This document shows positions 1 to 7,685 of a stretch of DNA of 41,504 nucleotides, piece after piece; within the stretch, counting starts at the first letter, position 1; the number at the start of each line of letters is the position of its first letter. The stretch lies in assembly GCA_029008095.1 (NCBI GenBank), contig JAQXJB010000053.1:1-41504 (forward strand). Direction: 5' to 3'. The stretch is from Clostridiales bacterium. GTDB lineage: Bacteria > Bacillota > Clostridia > Oscillospirales > Oscillospiraceae. The notes below the pieces were generated by a model. That model was not told the origin of the DNA and did no database searches. It saw nothing but the letters and a program-made list of their open reading frames with translations. Both the position numbers and the translations under genes were made by a program.

Positions 1-666
1 CGAGGTCATGTCCTTGTCGCGCTCAAAGCGGCTGTCGGAAATGGTTACCATGCACAGCGCACGGCACTTGTGCTTTTTGGCAATGGTGTAGAGCGCAGCG
101 CCTTCCATCTCGCCTGCAAGGCAGCCGAACTGTGCAAAGCTGGCAGGTGCATTGGGCTTTGCCACGCCGTAGAACATGTCGCCGCTGGAGATCAGGCCAA
201 CGTGTACGCCCTGACCGTTTTCCTTGGCCTTTTCGTAAGCCGTGCGCAGCAGATCGTAGTCTGCCACAGGGGCGTAGGTGCCGGGGAAGATCAGGCGGTT
301 CATATCGCTGGTGGTGCAGCAGCCCTGACCCAGAACCACATCGCCGATGTGGATGTGGGGCTGCTGAGCGCCGCTGGTGCCGATACGGATGATGGTTTTT
401 ACGCCGTAGAACATCATCAGCTCATTGACATAGATGCCGATACTGGGCATGCCCATGCCATGGCCCATAACCGAGATGCGCTTGCCCTTATAGGTGCCGG
501 TGAAGCCCAGCATGTTGCGGACGGTATTGAAGCAGACAACGTCGGTGAAATAGGTCTCGGCCAGCTTCTTGGCTCTGAGGGGGTCGCCGGGCATGAGCAT
601 GGCTTTGGAAATAAGCTCGGGATCGGCCTCAATGCAGGCAGAGGGAGAAGAGATGATTTTACCCAT
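1..666 (-). CDS. deoD: Purine-nucleoside phosphorylase DeoD-type (3' end cut by window edge)
   Basis: Phosphorolysis of purine (deoxy)nucleosides to free base and (deoxy)ribose-1-phosphate in the cytoplasm. I read 222 codons on the minus strand from ATG at 666 without a stop before the window edge. E. coli DeoD is about 239 residues, so roughly 15 residues are missing. Seen: the LMPGDPLRAK phosphate-binding motif (residues 24-33), MLGFTGTYKG (52-61), VMGHGMGMPS (66-75), the base/sugar-binding EMEGAALY (186-193) and the ISD motif whose Asp211 matches the catalytic Asp204 of E. coli. The start has an AGGAGG site about 8 nt upstream. It lies 30 nt downstream of mtnA with no terminator or promoter between, so the two are probably one transcript. 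DeoD-type enzymes accept 6-aminopurine nucleosides, so a role in adenosine or MTA cleavage feeding MtnA is possible but only inferred. Confidence 0.95.
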   Translation of the reverse strand, partial: MGKIISSPSACIEADPELISKAMLMPGDPLRAKKLAETYFTDVVCFNTVRNMLGFTGTYKGKRISVMGHGMGMPSIGIYVNELMMFYGVKTIIRIGTSGAQQPHIHIGDVVLGQGCCTTSDMNRLIFPGTYAPVADYDLLRTAYEKAKENGQGVHVGLISSGDMFYGVAKPNAPASFAQFGCLAGEMEGAALYTIAKKHKCRALCMVTISDSRFERDKDMTS

Positions 667-696
667 TATGATATCCTCCTGTATGGTAATCAGATT

Positions 697-1767
697 TTAG
701 TCCTTGAACAGAGCCGCGAGGCTTTCGGTGTAAGGCGCGCGGCAGATGCCCTTTTCGGTGATGATGGCGGTGATGAGAGAATGGTCGGTGACGTCAAAGG
801 CGGGGTTGTAGCACTTTACCTCGTCGAGAGCCATAGGCTTTTCGTACCACTTGGTCTTTATCTCGTTGGGATTGCGCTGCTCTATCTTTATGTCGTCGCC
901 GGTGGGGCAGTTCATGTCGATGGTGGAGGTGGGGCCAAGCACATAGAAGGGGATACCGTAGTACTTGGCGAGAATAGCCACACCGCTGGTGCCTATCTTG
1001 TTGGCGGCGTCGCCGTTGGCGGCAACGCGGTCGCAGCCCACGAAGCAGGCCTGTACCCAGCCGTTTTTCATAACGATGCTGGCCATATTGTCGCAGATGA
1101 GGGTAACGTCCACACCGGCGCGCTGCAGCTCAAAGGATGTCAGGCGCGCGCCCTGAAGCAGGGGACGGGTCTCGTCGGCAAATACCCGGAAATTCATGCC
1201 CTTCTCCCGGCCAAGCAGGATAGGGCCTTGTCCGGTGCCGTAGCGGGATGTGGCGAGAGGGCCTGCGTTGCAGTGGGTGAGTATGCCATCGCCGTCCTTT
1301 ATGAGGGAAAGCCCGTATTCTGAGATGGCGCGGCACATTTGGATATCCTCCTCGTGGATGGCACGGCATTCCTTTTCAAGGAGGGCGAGTATCTCGGGTA
1401 TGGACTTGCCGCTGCTTGCGGTGACCACACTCTCCATGCGGTTGAGAGCCCAGCTCAGGTTCACGGCGGTGGGGCGGGAGGAGTTGAGATACTCCTTCAG
1501 CCGGTGAAATTCGGCGCGGAACTCATCGTAATCGGCGGTCTCTATCTGAAGCGCGAGTACATAGATACCGTAGCCCGCGCAGATGCCGATGGCCGGGGCT
1601 CCGCGTATTTTGAGTTGAAAAATGGCCTCGTAAATGGCCTCGGGAGTCTTGAGGGAGATATACGCAAGCTCGTTGGGAAGTTTGGTCTGGTCGATTATGA
1701 TAACGCTTTTTCCGTCATCGGAAAGGCGCACGTTGTCAATGTGAGTAACTTTTTTGATGTTGTCCAT
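697..1767 (-). CDS. mtnA: S-methyl-5-thioribose-1-phosphate isomerase
   Basis: Isomerises methylthioribose-1-phosphate to methylthioribulose-1-phosphate in salvage of the methylthioadenosine left by polyamine synthesis. 356 residues, the normal length. Seen: the RGAPAIG motif (residues 55-61), the catalytic Cys166 in LTHCNAG and the catalytic Asp246 in [10 protein letters not shown]. Their 80-residue spacing equals that of Cys160/Asp240 in the B. subtilis enzyme. The C-terminal [18 protein letters not shown] block is typical of MtnA and separates it from eIF2B-like relatives. ATG at 1767 has AAGGA about 9 nt upstream, and a sigma-A promoter lies just before it. First gene of an mtnA-deoD transcript. 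No methylthioribose kinase, MtnB/MtnD or aldolase gene is in the window, so the downstream fate of the product cannot be read here. Confidence 0.96.
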   Translation of the reverse strand: MDNIKKVTHIDNVRLSDDGKSVIIIDQTKLPNELAYISLKTPEAIYEAIFQLKIRGAPAIGICAGYGIYVLALQIETADYDEFRAEFHRLKEYLNSSRPTAVNLSWALNRMESVVTASSGKSIPEILALLEKECRAIHEEDIQMCRAISEYGLSLIKDGDGILTHCNAGPLATSRYGTGQGPILLGREKGMNFRVFADETRPLLQGARLTSFELQRAGVDVTLICDNMASIVMKNGWVQACFVGCDRVAANGDAANKIGTSGVAILAKYYGIPFYVLGPTSTIDMNCPTGDDIKIEQRNPNEIKTKWYEKPMALDEVKCYNPAFDVTDHSLITAIITEKGICRAPYTESLAALFKD

Positions 1768-1799
1768 GCTGCACCGTCCTTGTGTCTTTGTATACTACT

Positions 1800-1828
1800 A
1801 AGATACAATTTTAAGAAAAGTATGTCAA
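1800..1828 (-). promoter_or_regulatory. sigma-A promoter of mtnA-deoD
   Basis: On the minus strand TTGACA (1828-1823), 17 nt spacer, TATCTT (1805-1800). This lies about 33 nt upstream of the mtnA start. Confidence 0.75.
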
Positions 1829-1886
1829 GAAAAAGCAAGACGCCGCAGGAGCAATTCTGCTGTTTGCCTGATTTTTTGAAGAAAAT

Positions 1887-1929
1887 GACCCCATCTGCAC
1901 TCGCTCACGGGAGCAATGCAGATGGGGAC
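1887..1929 (-). terminator. Intrinsic terminator of the ECF S-component gene
   Basis: Perfect 11-bp stem (1889-1899 with 1917-1927, CCCCATCTGCA and its complement), with a further GCTC/GAGC pairing inside the loop. Read on the minus strand it is followed by TCATTTTCTTC. It sits 20 nt beyond the S-component stop. Confidence 0.8.
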
Positions 1930-1946
1930 TTAAGCTTATGTGTTTT

Positions 1947-2507
1947 TTACAGAGACTCTTTTGCCTTCAGCTTTTTAATGGCGGGGGACAGCAGGAAGAA
2001 AAGGATAGGTGCTGCTATCATTGCAACCACGGCGTTTATCAGAGAGGCGGGAAGCTTGGCCAGCATGACCGCTCCGACAGCGTCAAGGGCAAGAACGTAT
2101 ACAAATTTCTGATAGATAAAGGTTTTCAGCATATACAGCGCCACATAGGACAGCGCGCCGATAACGGAGGCCGCTATGGTTTTTGCTTTGTTATCCGCGT
2201 TGGCTCCGCCGCTGTATGCTATCTTGGCGCAGAGCCATGCCATTATGAACTTGGAAACAAAGGTAATCAGGCACTGAATCACATCATAGCCGCCAAAAAG
2301 CGCGTCATAGAGGAACGAGCCGAGACCGGCGGCAAGTCCGCCGGAAAGAGGCCCGAAGAGCAGACCTGCCAGCAGACACATGGTATTGGCGAAATGCACC
2401 TTGGAGCCCAGTATGGGAAAACGGAAGAAGGTGACAACGCAGACGACAGCCGCCATGACGCCGGTTTGAACGATGAAGCGCGTAGTAAGTATTTTGTTTG
2501 TTTTCAT
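1947..2507 (-). CDS. ECF transporter S component (substrate-binding membrane subunit), vitamin specificity unassigned
   Basis: Membrane substrate-binding subunit of an energy-coupling-factor transporter, expected to work with a shared EcfAA'T module that is not in this window. 186 residues, about six hydrophobic segments. The N-terminal KILTTRFIVQTGVMAAVVCV helix and the FANTMCLLAGLLFGPLSGGLAAGLGSFLYDALFG block are typical of the ECF_trnsprt/DUF6580-like S-component families. ATG at 2507 is preceded by GGGAGGG. It follows a MocR/PdxR-type regulator but is separated from it by a terminator, and it has its own extended -10 promoter carrying a tandem repeat. Because MocR/PdxR proteins bind pyridoxal phosphate and often control B6 synthesis or uptake, a vitamin B6 substrate is a reasonable inference. 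Thiamine precursors or another vitamin remain possible. Confidence 0.85.
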   Translation of the reverse strand: MKTNKILTTRFIVQTGVMAAVVCVVTFFRFPILGSKVHFANTMCLLAGLLFGPLSGGLAAGLGSFLYDALFGGYDVIQCLITFVSKFIMAWLCAKIAYSGGANADNKAKTIAASVIGALSYVALYMLKTFIYQKFVYVLALDAVGAVMLAKLPASLINAVVAMIAAPILFFLLSPAIKKLKAKESL

Positions 2508-2535
2508 TTTTATCCCTCCCGAAAATCATATGCTG

Positions 2536-2570
2536 ATTGTAGCACATCGTGAACCAATTGAAAGTACCAA
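2536..2570 (-). promoter_or_regulatory. Extended -10 promoter with tandem TTGGTWC repeat (candidate MocR operator)
   Basis: Minus strand: TGC-TACAAT extended -10 (TACAAT at 2541-2536), with TTTCAA as a poor -35 16 nt away. Two direct copies, TTGGTAC (2570-2564) and TTGGTTC (2557-2551), repeat with a 13-nt period across the -35 region, which is where a regulator would act. MocR/PdxR proteins are known to bind direct repeats; that this one does so here is inference. Confidence 0.55.
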
Positions 2571-2603
2571 AAAATGATTTTTTAATGGGGTCAGATTTAG
2601 GCG

Positions 2604-2637
2604 TGAAAAAATGTCCTTGAAACATGCTCAAGGACAT
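2604..2637 (-). terminator. Intrinsic terminator of the MocR-type regulator gene
   Basis: Perfect 9-bp stem (2612-2620 with 2628-2636, TGTCCTTGA and complement), 7-nt loop, followed on the minus strand by a run of six T. It ends the CYTH-mocR transcript before the S-component promoter. Confidence 0.85.
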
Positions 2638-2645
2638 AATAACAA

Positions 2646-4025
2646 TCAAATACCGTCAAACAGCAGGGATATTGCCTTGGGGATATCCTCGTTTTTCATG
2701 CCCGCGTAGCCGAATATAAGAGTGTCGCCCTCGCCGTCATAGCTGTGATAGCTGTCGGACATGCGGGGCACGCGGATGTTCTCCTTCTCAGCCCGGGTCA
2801 ATATCCTGCCGATGGTCGATCCGTCTCCGCTGAGCAGCAGATGAAGGCCGGCAGCACCGCCGCTCAGACTTAATCCGAGCCTTGCCGCATGGGGCGCGAG
2901 GGCTTCGGTGAGAATGTCCCGCCTGCGTCGGTAAAGGGTTTTCATCCTGTTAAGATGGCGGCTCAGATATCCGCCGTCGATAAAATTCGCCAGCGTGTGC
3001 TGGTCAAAGCGGGAAACAGTGGAGGAATAGCTCGACAGAATGTCTCCGGCAGAGCGGAGAAACTCCGGAGGCAGCACCATGTAGGCTATTCTGATGGATG
3101 GGGCGAGGATACGCGAGAAGGTGCTGATATAGATGACCCGGCGGCTGTCCATGCCCTGCAAAGAGGGGATGGGTCTGCCAACAAAGTTGAACTCGCTGTT
3201 GTAGTCGTCCTCAATGATATATCGCCCCGGCGCTGCCGATGCCCATTTGAGCAGCTCGGCGCGTCTGCCGATGGGCATAACGATGCCGGTGGGAAACTGA
3301 TGGGAGGGGGTTATACAGGCCACGGACGCGCCGCAGTCAGAGAGCGCCGCTGCGTCCATACCGTCGCCGTCCAGGGCGATGTAATGCAGCCTGCGTCCGC
3401 AGCCCTCCAGAATGGCGGGGGTCTTGACGTAGCCTGGCTCCTCTACGGCGAACTCGGCCTCCCTGGGGAGCAGACGGCAAAGGAGCATCAGCAGGTATTC
3501 CATGCCAGCGCCTATGACTATCTGAGAGGGTGAGCAGTCCACTGCACGGAATTCTCTCAGATATTTGCTCAGAGCGGAAAGCAACTCAATGTCACCCCGG
3601 CAGTTGCCGGCGGACAGCAGCGCTTCGCCGTTGTAAAGAACCTCCTTGCCCAGTTTGGCCCAGGTCCGGAAAGGGAAAGAGCCGGCGTCTACGGTGTTGG
3701 TCATGAAGTCGTAGCGGTAGCTGCGGCTGGTCTGCTCCGGCTCACTCACCGCTGTCTCGGGCGCGGGCAAAGCCAGCTCCAAACGGGATACATAATAGCC
3801 GCTGCGTGGGCGGGAATACACATAGCCTTCCTGGCAGAGCATGGAGTAGGCCGCGTCCACGGTGTTGGAGCTTATGCCGAGATGGGAAGCCAGAGCCTTT
3901 TTGGAGGGCAGCCGCTCGTTTTCCTTAAGAAGCCCGGAGCGTACTCCGTTTGCGATGTAGGCATAAAGCTGCTCATATATCGGTACTCGGGAGCCGCGGT
4001 CAAATTCCAAGGTAAAGCTGTTCAT
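2646..4025 (-). CDS. MocR/PdxR-family transcriptional regulator (GntR helix-turn-helix + aminotransferase-like domain)
   Basis: 459 residues. Residues 1-75 form a GntR winged helix (PIYEQLYAYIANGVRSG, LPSKKALASHLGISSNTVDAAY). The rest is a fold-type I aminotransferase-like domain, the architecture of MocR proteins such as GabR and PdxR, which use PLP as a ligand. Asp/Tyr positions of the PLP pocket are visible (YIIEDDYNSEF, residues about 265-275). The motif normally reading TFSK, whose lysine forms the Schiff base, reads TFSR here (Arg305, codon CGT at 3113-3111), so covalent PLP binding may be lost. It starts 3 nt after the CYTH stop, so it is translationally coupled to it, and a terminator follows. 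It most likely controls the downstream ECF S-component gene and perhaps itself. The regulator class is certain; the target is inferred. Confidence 0.9.
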   Translation of the reverse strand: MNSFTLEFDRGSRVPIYEQLYAYIANGVRSGLLKENERLPSKKALASHLGISSNTVDAAYSMLCQEGYVYSRPRSGYYVSRLELALPAPETAVSEPEQTSRSYRYDFMTNTVDAGSFPFRTWAKLGKEVLYNGEALLSAGNCRGDIELLSALSKYLREFRAVDCSPSQIVIGAGMEYLLMLLCRLLPREAEFAVEEPGYVKTPAILEGCGRRLHYIALDGDGMDAAALSDCGASVACITPSHQFPTGIVMPIGRRAELLKWASAAPGRYIIEDDYNSEFNFVGRPIPSLQGMDSRRVIYISTFSRILAPSIRIAYMVLPPEFLRSAGDILSSYSSTVSRFDQHTLANFIDGGYLSRHLNRMKTLYRRRRDILTEALAPHAARLGLSLSGGAAGLHLLLSGDGSTIGRILTRAEKENIRVPRMSDSYHSYDGEGDTLIFGYAGMKNEDIPKAISLLFDGI

Positions 4026-4028
4026 ATT

Positions 4029-4658
4029 TTATCTGCTGCGGAGCAGGCGCAGAGCCTTTTCCTGCGTGGTGGTCAGATCGGGATTGAGGGTGAATTCTTC
4101 GATTATCTGCTGGCAGTAATTTTTGAATACATCCATGTCGCCGTAGGACAGAGTAAGGGACATGTGCATTACCCGTTCATTTTTGTTGTCCACTATCATT
4201 TCGCCGTCATCCAGAGAGAGGTCCAGGCGGGTGCGCTCTGGGAGATAAAGATTATTGCGCCTGCGGGTGCGGTGAGCGGTAAAGCGTACATCCAGCTTGC
4301 CTCTGCTTGCCAGCTCGCCGAACTGGCGGTAAGCGCCCCGGCGCAGAAAATCGTCAACGATGGTATCTGTAGACTCAAAGTAGGTAAGCCAACCCTGGCC
4401 GGTGTAAAGGCCGGGCATCTCTTTCTGGTCGACGCTGCCGGTGCGTAGGGTGGCGGCATTGCTGCCGTTGGAGGTGCAGACCCTCAGCAGATAGCTGTTT
4501 TCCGCCAGATCCCAATCGGGCGTGTCATAATAGACAAAATCTGACTGATATATCAGAAAATCGCCGCGCGTATAGCGGGTGAAAATATCCTCATTCATGG
4601 CCTTGGTGATAAAGATTTTTCCCGGAATAACGATTCTGAATTTAACTTCCGATGCCAT
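4029..4658 (-). CDS. CYTH-domain protein (triphosphate tunnel metalloenzyme-like)
   Basis: 209 residues covering one CYTH-like fold. Seen: the N-terminal strand EVKFRIVI, YYDTPDWDLAENSYLLRVC (residues about 43-61, the typical YYDTPD..L...LRVR strand pair), and acidic/basic alternation further on (KLDVRFTAHRTRRR, RLDLSLDDGE) expected for a triphosphate tunnel. CYTH enzymes hydrolyse tripolyphosphate, thiamine triphosphate or make cyclic AMP. The signature ExExK is incomplete: the first Glu is Ala2 (A-x-E4-x-K6), so activity is uncertain. ATG at 4658 has AAGGAGG 8 nt upstream and a good promoter. First gene of the CYTH-mocR operon. Pairing with a PLP-type regulator and a transporter is unusual and the biological link is unknown. 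Confidence 0.7.
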   Translation of the reverse strand: MASEVKFRIVIPGKIFITKAMNEDIFTRYTRGDFLIYQSDFVYYDTPDWDLAENSYLLRVCTSNGSNAATLRTGSVDQKEMPGLYTGQGWLTYFESTDTIVDDFLRRGAYRQFGELASRGKLDVRFTAHRTRRRNNLYLPERTRLDLSLDDGEMIVDNKNERVMHMSLTLSYGDMDVFKNYCQQIIEEFTLNPDLTTTQEKALRLLRSR

Positions 4659-4678
4659 ATATATCGCCTCCTTTTCTC

Positions 4679-4707
4679 ATTTTAAAATAATAACCACAGC
4701 TTGGCAA
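4679..4707 (-). promoter_or_regulatory. sigma-A promoter of CYTH-mocR
   Basis: Minus strand TTGCCA (4707-4702), 17 nt, TAAAAT (4684-4679), giving a very short leader before AAGGAGG. The rest of 4708-4834 carries the upstream region of spoIIE. There I see a possible TATAGT -10 near 4791-4796 without a clear -35, as expected for an activator-dependent sporulation promoter, but no convincing Spo0A box. Confidence 0.7.
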
Positions 4708-4834
4708 CAAAAATTTTGAGCAAAGCTGAAAAGCTTGGGAAAAATAATATTATTCGCCCAAGTGCGACCGAATTCGCGCACTGCATGGCTTATAGTGAAA
4801 TGGAAAATAAAGGAAACAGGAGGTCTGTGTTTTC

Positions 4835-7183
4835 ATGATTGGTAAAACAGTGCGGGAAAATGCCATAAAAACCGGAGAAGCCGCAAAAAAAGCAGGGCTT
4901 GCGGGAGTGTCGGCCATAGTGGGCAATCCCAGCCTGCTCAGAATAGCGGAGTGCCTGGCCAGATTTGCCGCGGGTTGGCTCCTTTCCGGGGCGGTAATAT
5001 TTCATTCATACGCGCCGTTTTCCGCAGGCTTTGTGGCCGTGTCCGGCGGGGGATTGGGCGGTCTTGCGGCTCTGGCGGGAGTGGTACTGGGCTCGGTGAT
5101 GAGGGGCGGCATGGAGATGGCGATAAAATATTCAGCCATTGCGCTGCTGGTGTTCGCCGCCAGTTTGGTGCTGAAGGGCGTGAAAATAATCGGACGCCCC
5201 TGGTTCATGCCCATGATAGCGGCATTGATGACGGCCTGCACCGGAGCGGTATATGTGGCAAACGGCGGCTGGCAGGCAGGCGATGTGGTGTTTTACATAA
5301 TGGATGTAGTGCTTGCCGGCGGCTCAGCGTATTTCTACGCCCTTGCGTTTTCGGACGCCGCTACGCCGGAGCAGGAGCGGAGACGGCTCATCAGCGCCGG
5401 CGCCGCGGTATGCACGCTGCTAATAGCCCTTTCGGATGTTGAGCTGCTTGGCGTTATATCCATCGGACGCACAGCCGCGGTGATCATAGTGCTCGCCGCC
5501 GCTTATAAGGGCAGAGCGCCGGTGGCTGCCGTGGTGGGCATAGCCCTTGGCACCTCTATGGACGCGGCCGCCGGAAGTCTGCCGTTTTTCTGCGCGGCGT
5601 TGGGACTCGCGGGCACTGTAGCCGGACTTTTCGCGGGGAATAACCGGCTCATAAGCGCCGTGGCCTATATCCTCGTGAATACCATTGCCGTAATATGGTT
5701 TGGCGGTGGTCATATGGCTCTTGCATCCCTGTATGAGACCTTCATTGCCTCGGTGGCCTTCATTCTCCTGCCGGAGCGGCTTCTGCTCAGTGTTCGGGAG
5801 GGATTTTCCGTGAAGCGCAGCGCGTATATGGGAGAAGAAAAGGCCAAGGAATATGTCCGCAAAAAGGCCATTTTGGCGGCGGAAGCCTTTTCGGCGGTCT
5901 ATGAATCGCTCAGTACCCTCGGCGTGGATAAAAGCAATAAGCAGGACAATGTCACCACGGTGTTTGACGCCACCGCGGAAAGAAAATGCTTCGCCTGCGA
6001 TGAGCGGGAACGCTGCTACGGGGCTGAATATGAGCAGACCCACACGGCGCAGAATGACGCGTCAGTGCGTATGATTTTGAGGGGAGAGCTTTTGCCGGAG
6101 GATCTGCCGGACTATTTCCGGGAGCGCTGTAGGGATGTTCAGGGATATATCAAGATGATCAATGAGGAATATATCCAGCTTCTGCGCCGCCGCGAGCGTT
6201 TGAGCCGGGCTAACGAGGGCTATGAGCTTATCTGCGGCAGATTTCTGGATATGTCCGATGTATTCACGGCATTTTCCGAGCAGCTCGTGCCGGCGGGCAG
6301 CGCCGAGAAAGAACTGGAAGAACGGCTGAATCTTTATCTCCGGGGCAAGAACCTGGACGTAAACGCCGCCGTTTTCCGGGACGGTAACAGCCGCATGCAT
6401 ATTGAGTTGGACGGAGAGGGAGCGGCAACGCTGAAGAAGCTGCCGGATTGGCTGGATAAGCTTGCCGCGGTCATAGGCAAGCCAATATGCGAGATGGAAA
6501 GCGAAAGCGGAAGGAGACATATCGCCCTGCTGGAGGCGGAGCCTCTTGCCGTGCGTATCGGTGTGGCCTCCATGCGCCGCAGCGGTGAGGACGTAAGCGG
6601 CGATAAGGGCGCCTATTTCAAGACCGACAGCGGCCTTCTCTACGTCATTCTTTCCGACGGCATGGGCAGCGGAGAGGGTGCGGCCCAGGACAGCGGAGAG
6701 GTCATATCCATATTGGAAAAATTCCTCCGCGCAGGGGTAACGGCGGAATGCGCCATGCGCCTGGTGGGAGCTACCATGCAGATAAAGAACGAGCAGGCGC
6801 TGGCATCGGCGTCGGTTGATCTTCTGTGCGTCAACCTTTTCAGCGGACAGGCCGATATTTTCAAGTTTGGCGCAGCGCCCACCTTTGTAAAAAATTCTGC
6901 GGGAGTCAGCGTTCATAAGGGATCAAGCCTGTCCGCCGGACTTCGTGGTGACAAGGAAAATCTGCCTGACCATCTTAGGACCCGTCTGGAAGCGGGCAGC
7001 ACCGCCATTATCGTCAGCGACGGCGTTACCGGCGGTGAGGATGCGGAATGGCTCGGCCGTGAGCTGGAAGAGGAAGATAACCCCGGCAGGGACTTTGCCC
7101 GCCGTGTTCTCGAAGAGGCTGGCCGGCGCTATGACTGCGCGGACGACATGACCGTGATAACCGTAAACGTGGAAAAACGCTGA
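4835..7183 (+). CDS. spoIIE: Stage II sporulation protein E (membrane PP2C-type phosphatase)
   Basis: Dephosphorylates the anti-anti-sigma factor SpoIIAA to activate sigma-F in the forespore, and interacts with FtsZ at the polar septum. 782 residues, close to the 827 of B. subtilis. Architecture: a hydrophobic N-terminal half (residues about 45-315, roughly ten membrane helices such as FAAGWLLSGAVIFHSYAPFS), a middle regulatory region with a Cys cluster (CFACDERERCYG, about 388-399), and a C-terminal PP2C/SpoIIE phosphatase domain with DGMGSGEGAAQDSGE (Asp about 607) and SDGVTGGED plus the terminal CADDMTVITV metal-binding motif. ATG at 4835 has AGGAGG 10 nt upstream. It is the clearest evidence that the host is an endospore former. 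It is followed 72 nt later by a small membrane protein gene. Confidence 0.97.
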   Translation: MIGKTVRENAIKTGEAAKKAGLAGVSAIVGNPSLLRIAECLARFAAGWLLSGAVIFHSYAPFSAGFVAVSGGGLGGLAALAGVVLGSVMRGGMEMAIKYSAIALLVFAASLVLKGVKIIGRPWFMPMIAALMTACTGAVYVANGGWQAGDVVFYIMDVVLAGGSAYFYALAFSDAATPEQERRRLISAGAAVCTLLIALSDVELLGVISIGRTAAVIIVLAAAYKGRAPVAAVVGIALGTSMDAAAGSLPFFCAALGLAGTVAGLFAGNNRLISAVAYILVNTIAVIWFGGGHMALASLYETFIASVAFILLPERLLLSVREGFSVKRSAYMGEEKAKEYVRKKAILAAEAFSAVYESLSTLGVDKSNKQDNVTTVFDATAERKCFACDERERCYGAEYEQTHTAQNDASVRMILRGELLPEDLPDYFRERCRDVQGYIKMINEEYIQLLRRRERLSRANEGYELICGRFLDMSDVFTAFSEQLVPAGSAEKELEERLNLYLRGKNLDVNAAVFRDGNSRMHIELDGEGAATLKKLPDWLDKLAAVIGKPICEMESESGRRHIALLEAEPLAVRIGVASMRRSGEDVSGDKGAYFKTDSGLLYVILSDGMGSGEGAAQDSGEVISILEKFLRAGVTAECAMRLVGATMQIKNEQALASASVDLLCVNLFSGQADIFKFGAAPTFVKNSAGVSVHKGSSLSAGLRGDKENLPDHLRTRLEAGSTAIIVSDGVTGGEDAEWLGRELEEEDNPGRDFARRVLEEAGRRYDCADDMTVITVNVEKR

Positions 7184-7255
7184 ATATTCCTCGCATAAAA
7201 AGGGAAAAATGGCAGCAAATACCTTTCATGCTGATATATTGATGAGGTGCTTGCT

Positions 7256-7522
7256 ATGATAAAAGGAATGTCACGTCGGGTCATCATGGTGGATTCGCCG
7301 GACCCGGAGCTGTTTGAAAACGCCATATTTATTTTACGAAACGATGCTTTCACCAAGGGAGCGGAACCCGAGGATATACTGCGTCAGGCGCAGCAAATAG
7401 CCAACGAATATGTGAAGACCAATATTGAAAAGAGAAAACGGAAGCTTCCTCCCGCCTTATATGTCCTAACCGGCGCGCTCTGCGGCGGAGGTATCTTAGC
7501 CGTTCTGTGGCTGCTGCTATGA
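7256..7522 (+). CDS. Small conserved-looking protein with a C-terminal membrane helix
   Basis: 88 residues, unknown function. The N-terminal part (MIKGMSRRVIMVDSPDPELF) is followed by a polar helical region and a 20-residue hydrophobic C-terminus (LYVLTGALCGGGILAVLWLL), so it is probably tail-anchored with the bulk in the cytoplasm. I chose ATG at 7256 because GATGAGG lies 8 nt upstream; an in-frame GTG at 7247 would overlap that site. I recall similar short proteins in Oscillospiraceae, sometimes mis-named as translation factors, but cannot verify this. It sits between spoIIE and a terminator, so it could be co-transcribed with spoIIE and relate to sporulation, which is only a positional guess. 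Confidence 0.75.
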   Translation: MIKGMSRRVIMVDSPDPELFENAIFILRNDAFTKGAEPEDILRQAQQIANEYVKTNIEKRKRKLPPALYVLTGALCGGGILAVLWLLL

Positions 7523-7563
7523 AAGCGGGGCCGTGTGACCCAGTCATACGGCTCTGCTTTTTT
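7522..7563 (+). terminator. Intrinsic terminator after the small membrane protein
   Basis: Stem of about 15 bp (7524-7539 with 7543-7558, AGCGGGGCCGTGTGAC with its partner, three G-U pairs), 3-nt loop, then TTTTT. It separates the spoIIE region from luxS. Confidence 0.85.
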
Positions 7564-7613
7564 ATGTGATTTTCGCAAATTTCGGCACGGAGCGAGTGAG
7601 ACTGTAAATCAAG

Positions 7614-7643
7614 TTGACGCAGACGGCAGCGATTTGATATAAT
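7614..7643 (+). promoter_or_regulatory. sigma-A promoter of luxS-mtnN-ABC-F
   Basis: TTGACG (7614-7619), 18 nt, TATAAT (7638-7643), followed by a leader of about 35 nt. The leader is too short for a SAM or SAH riboswitch and none is seen. Confidence 0.8.
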
Positions 7644-7685
7644 AACACATATTATAAACAATATGCACTTTAAGGAGAAAAAACG

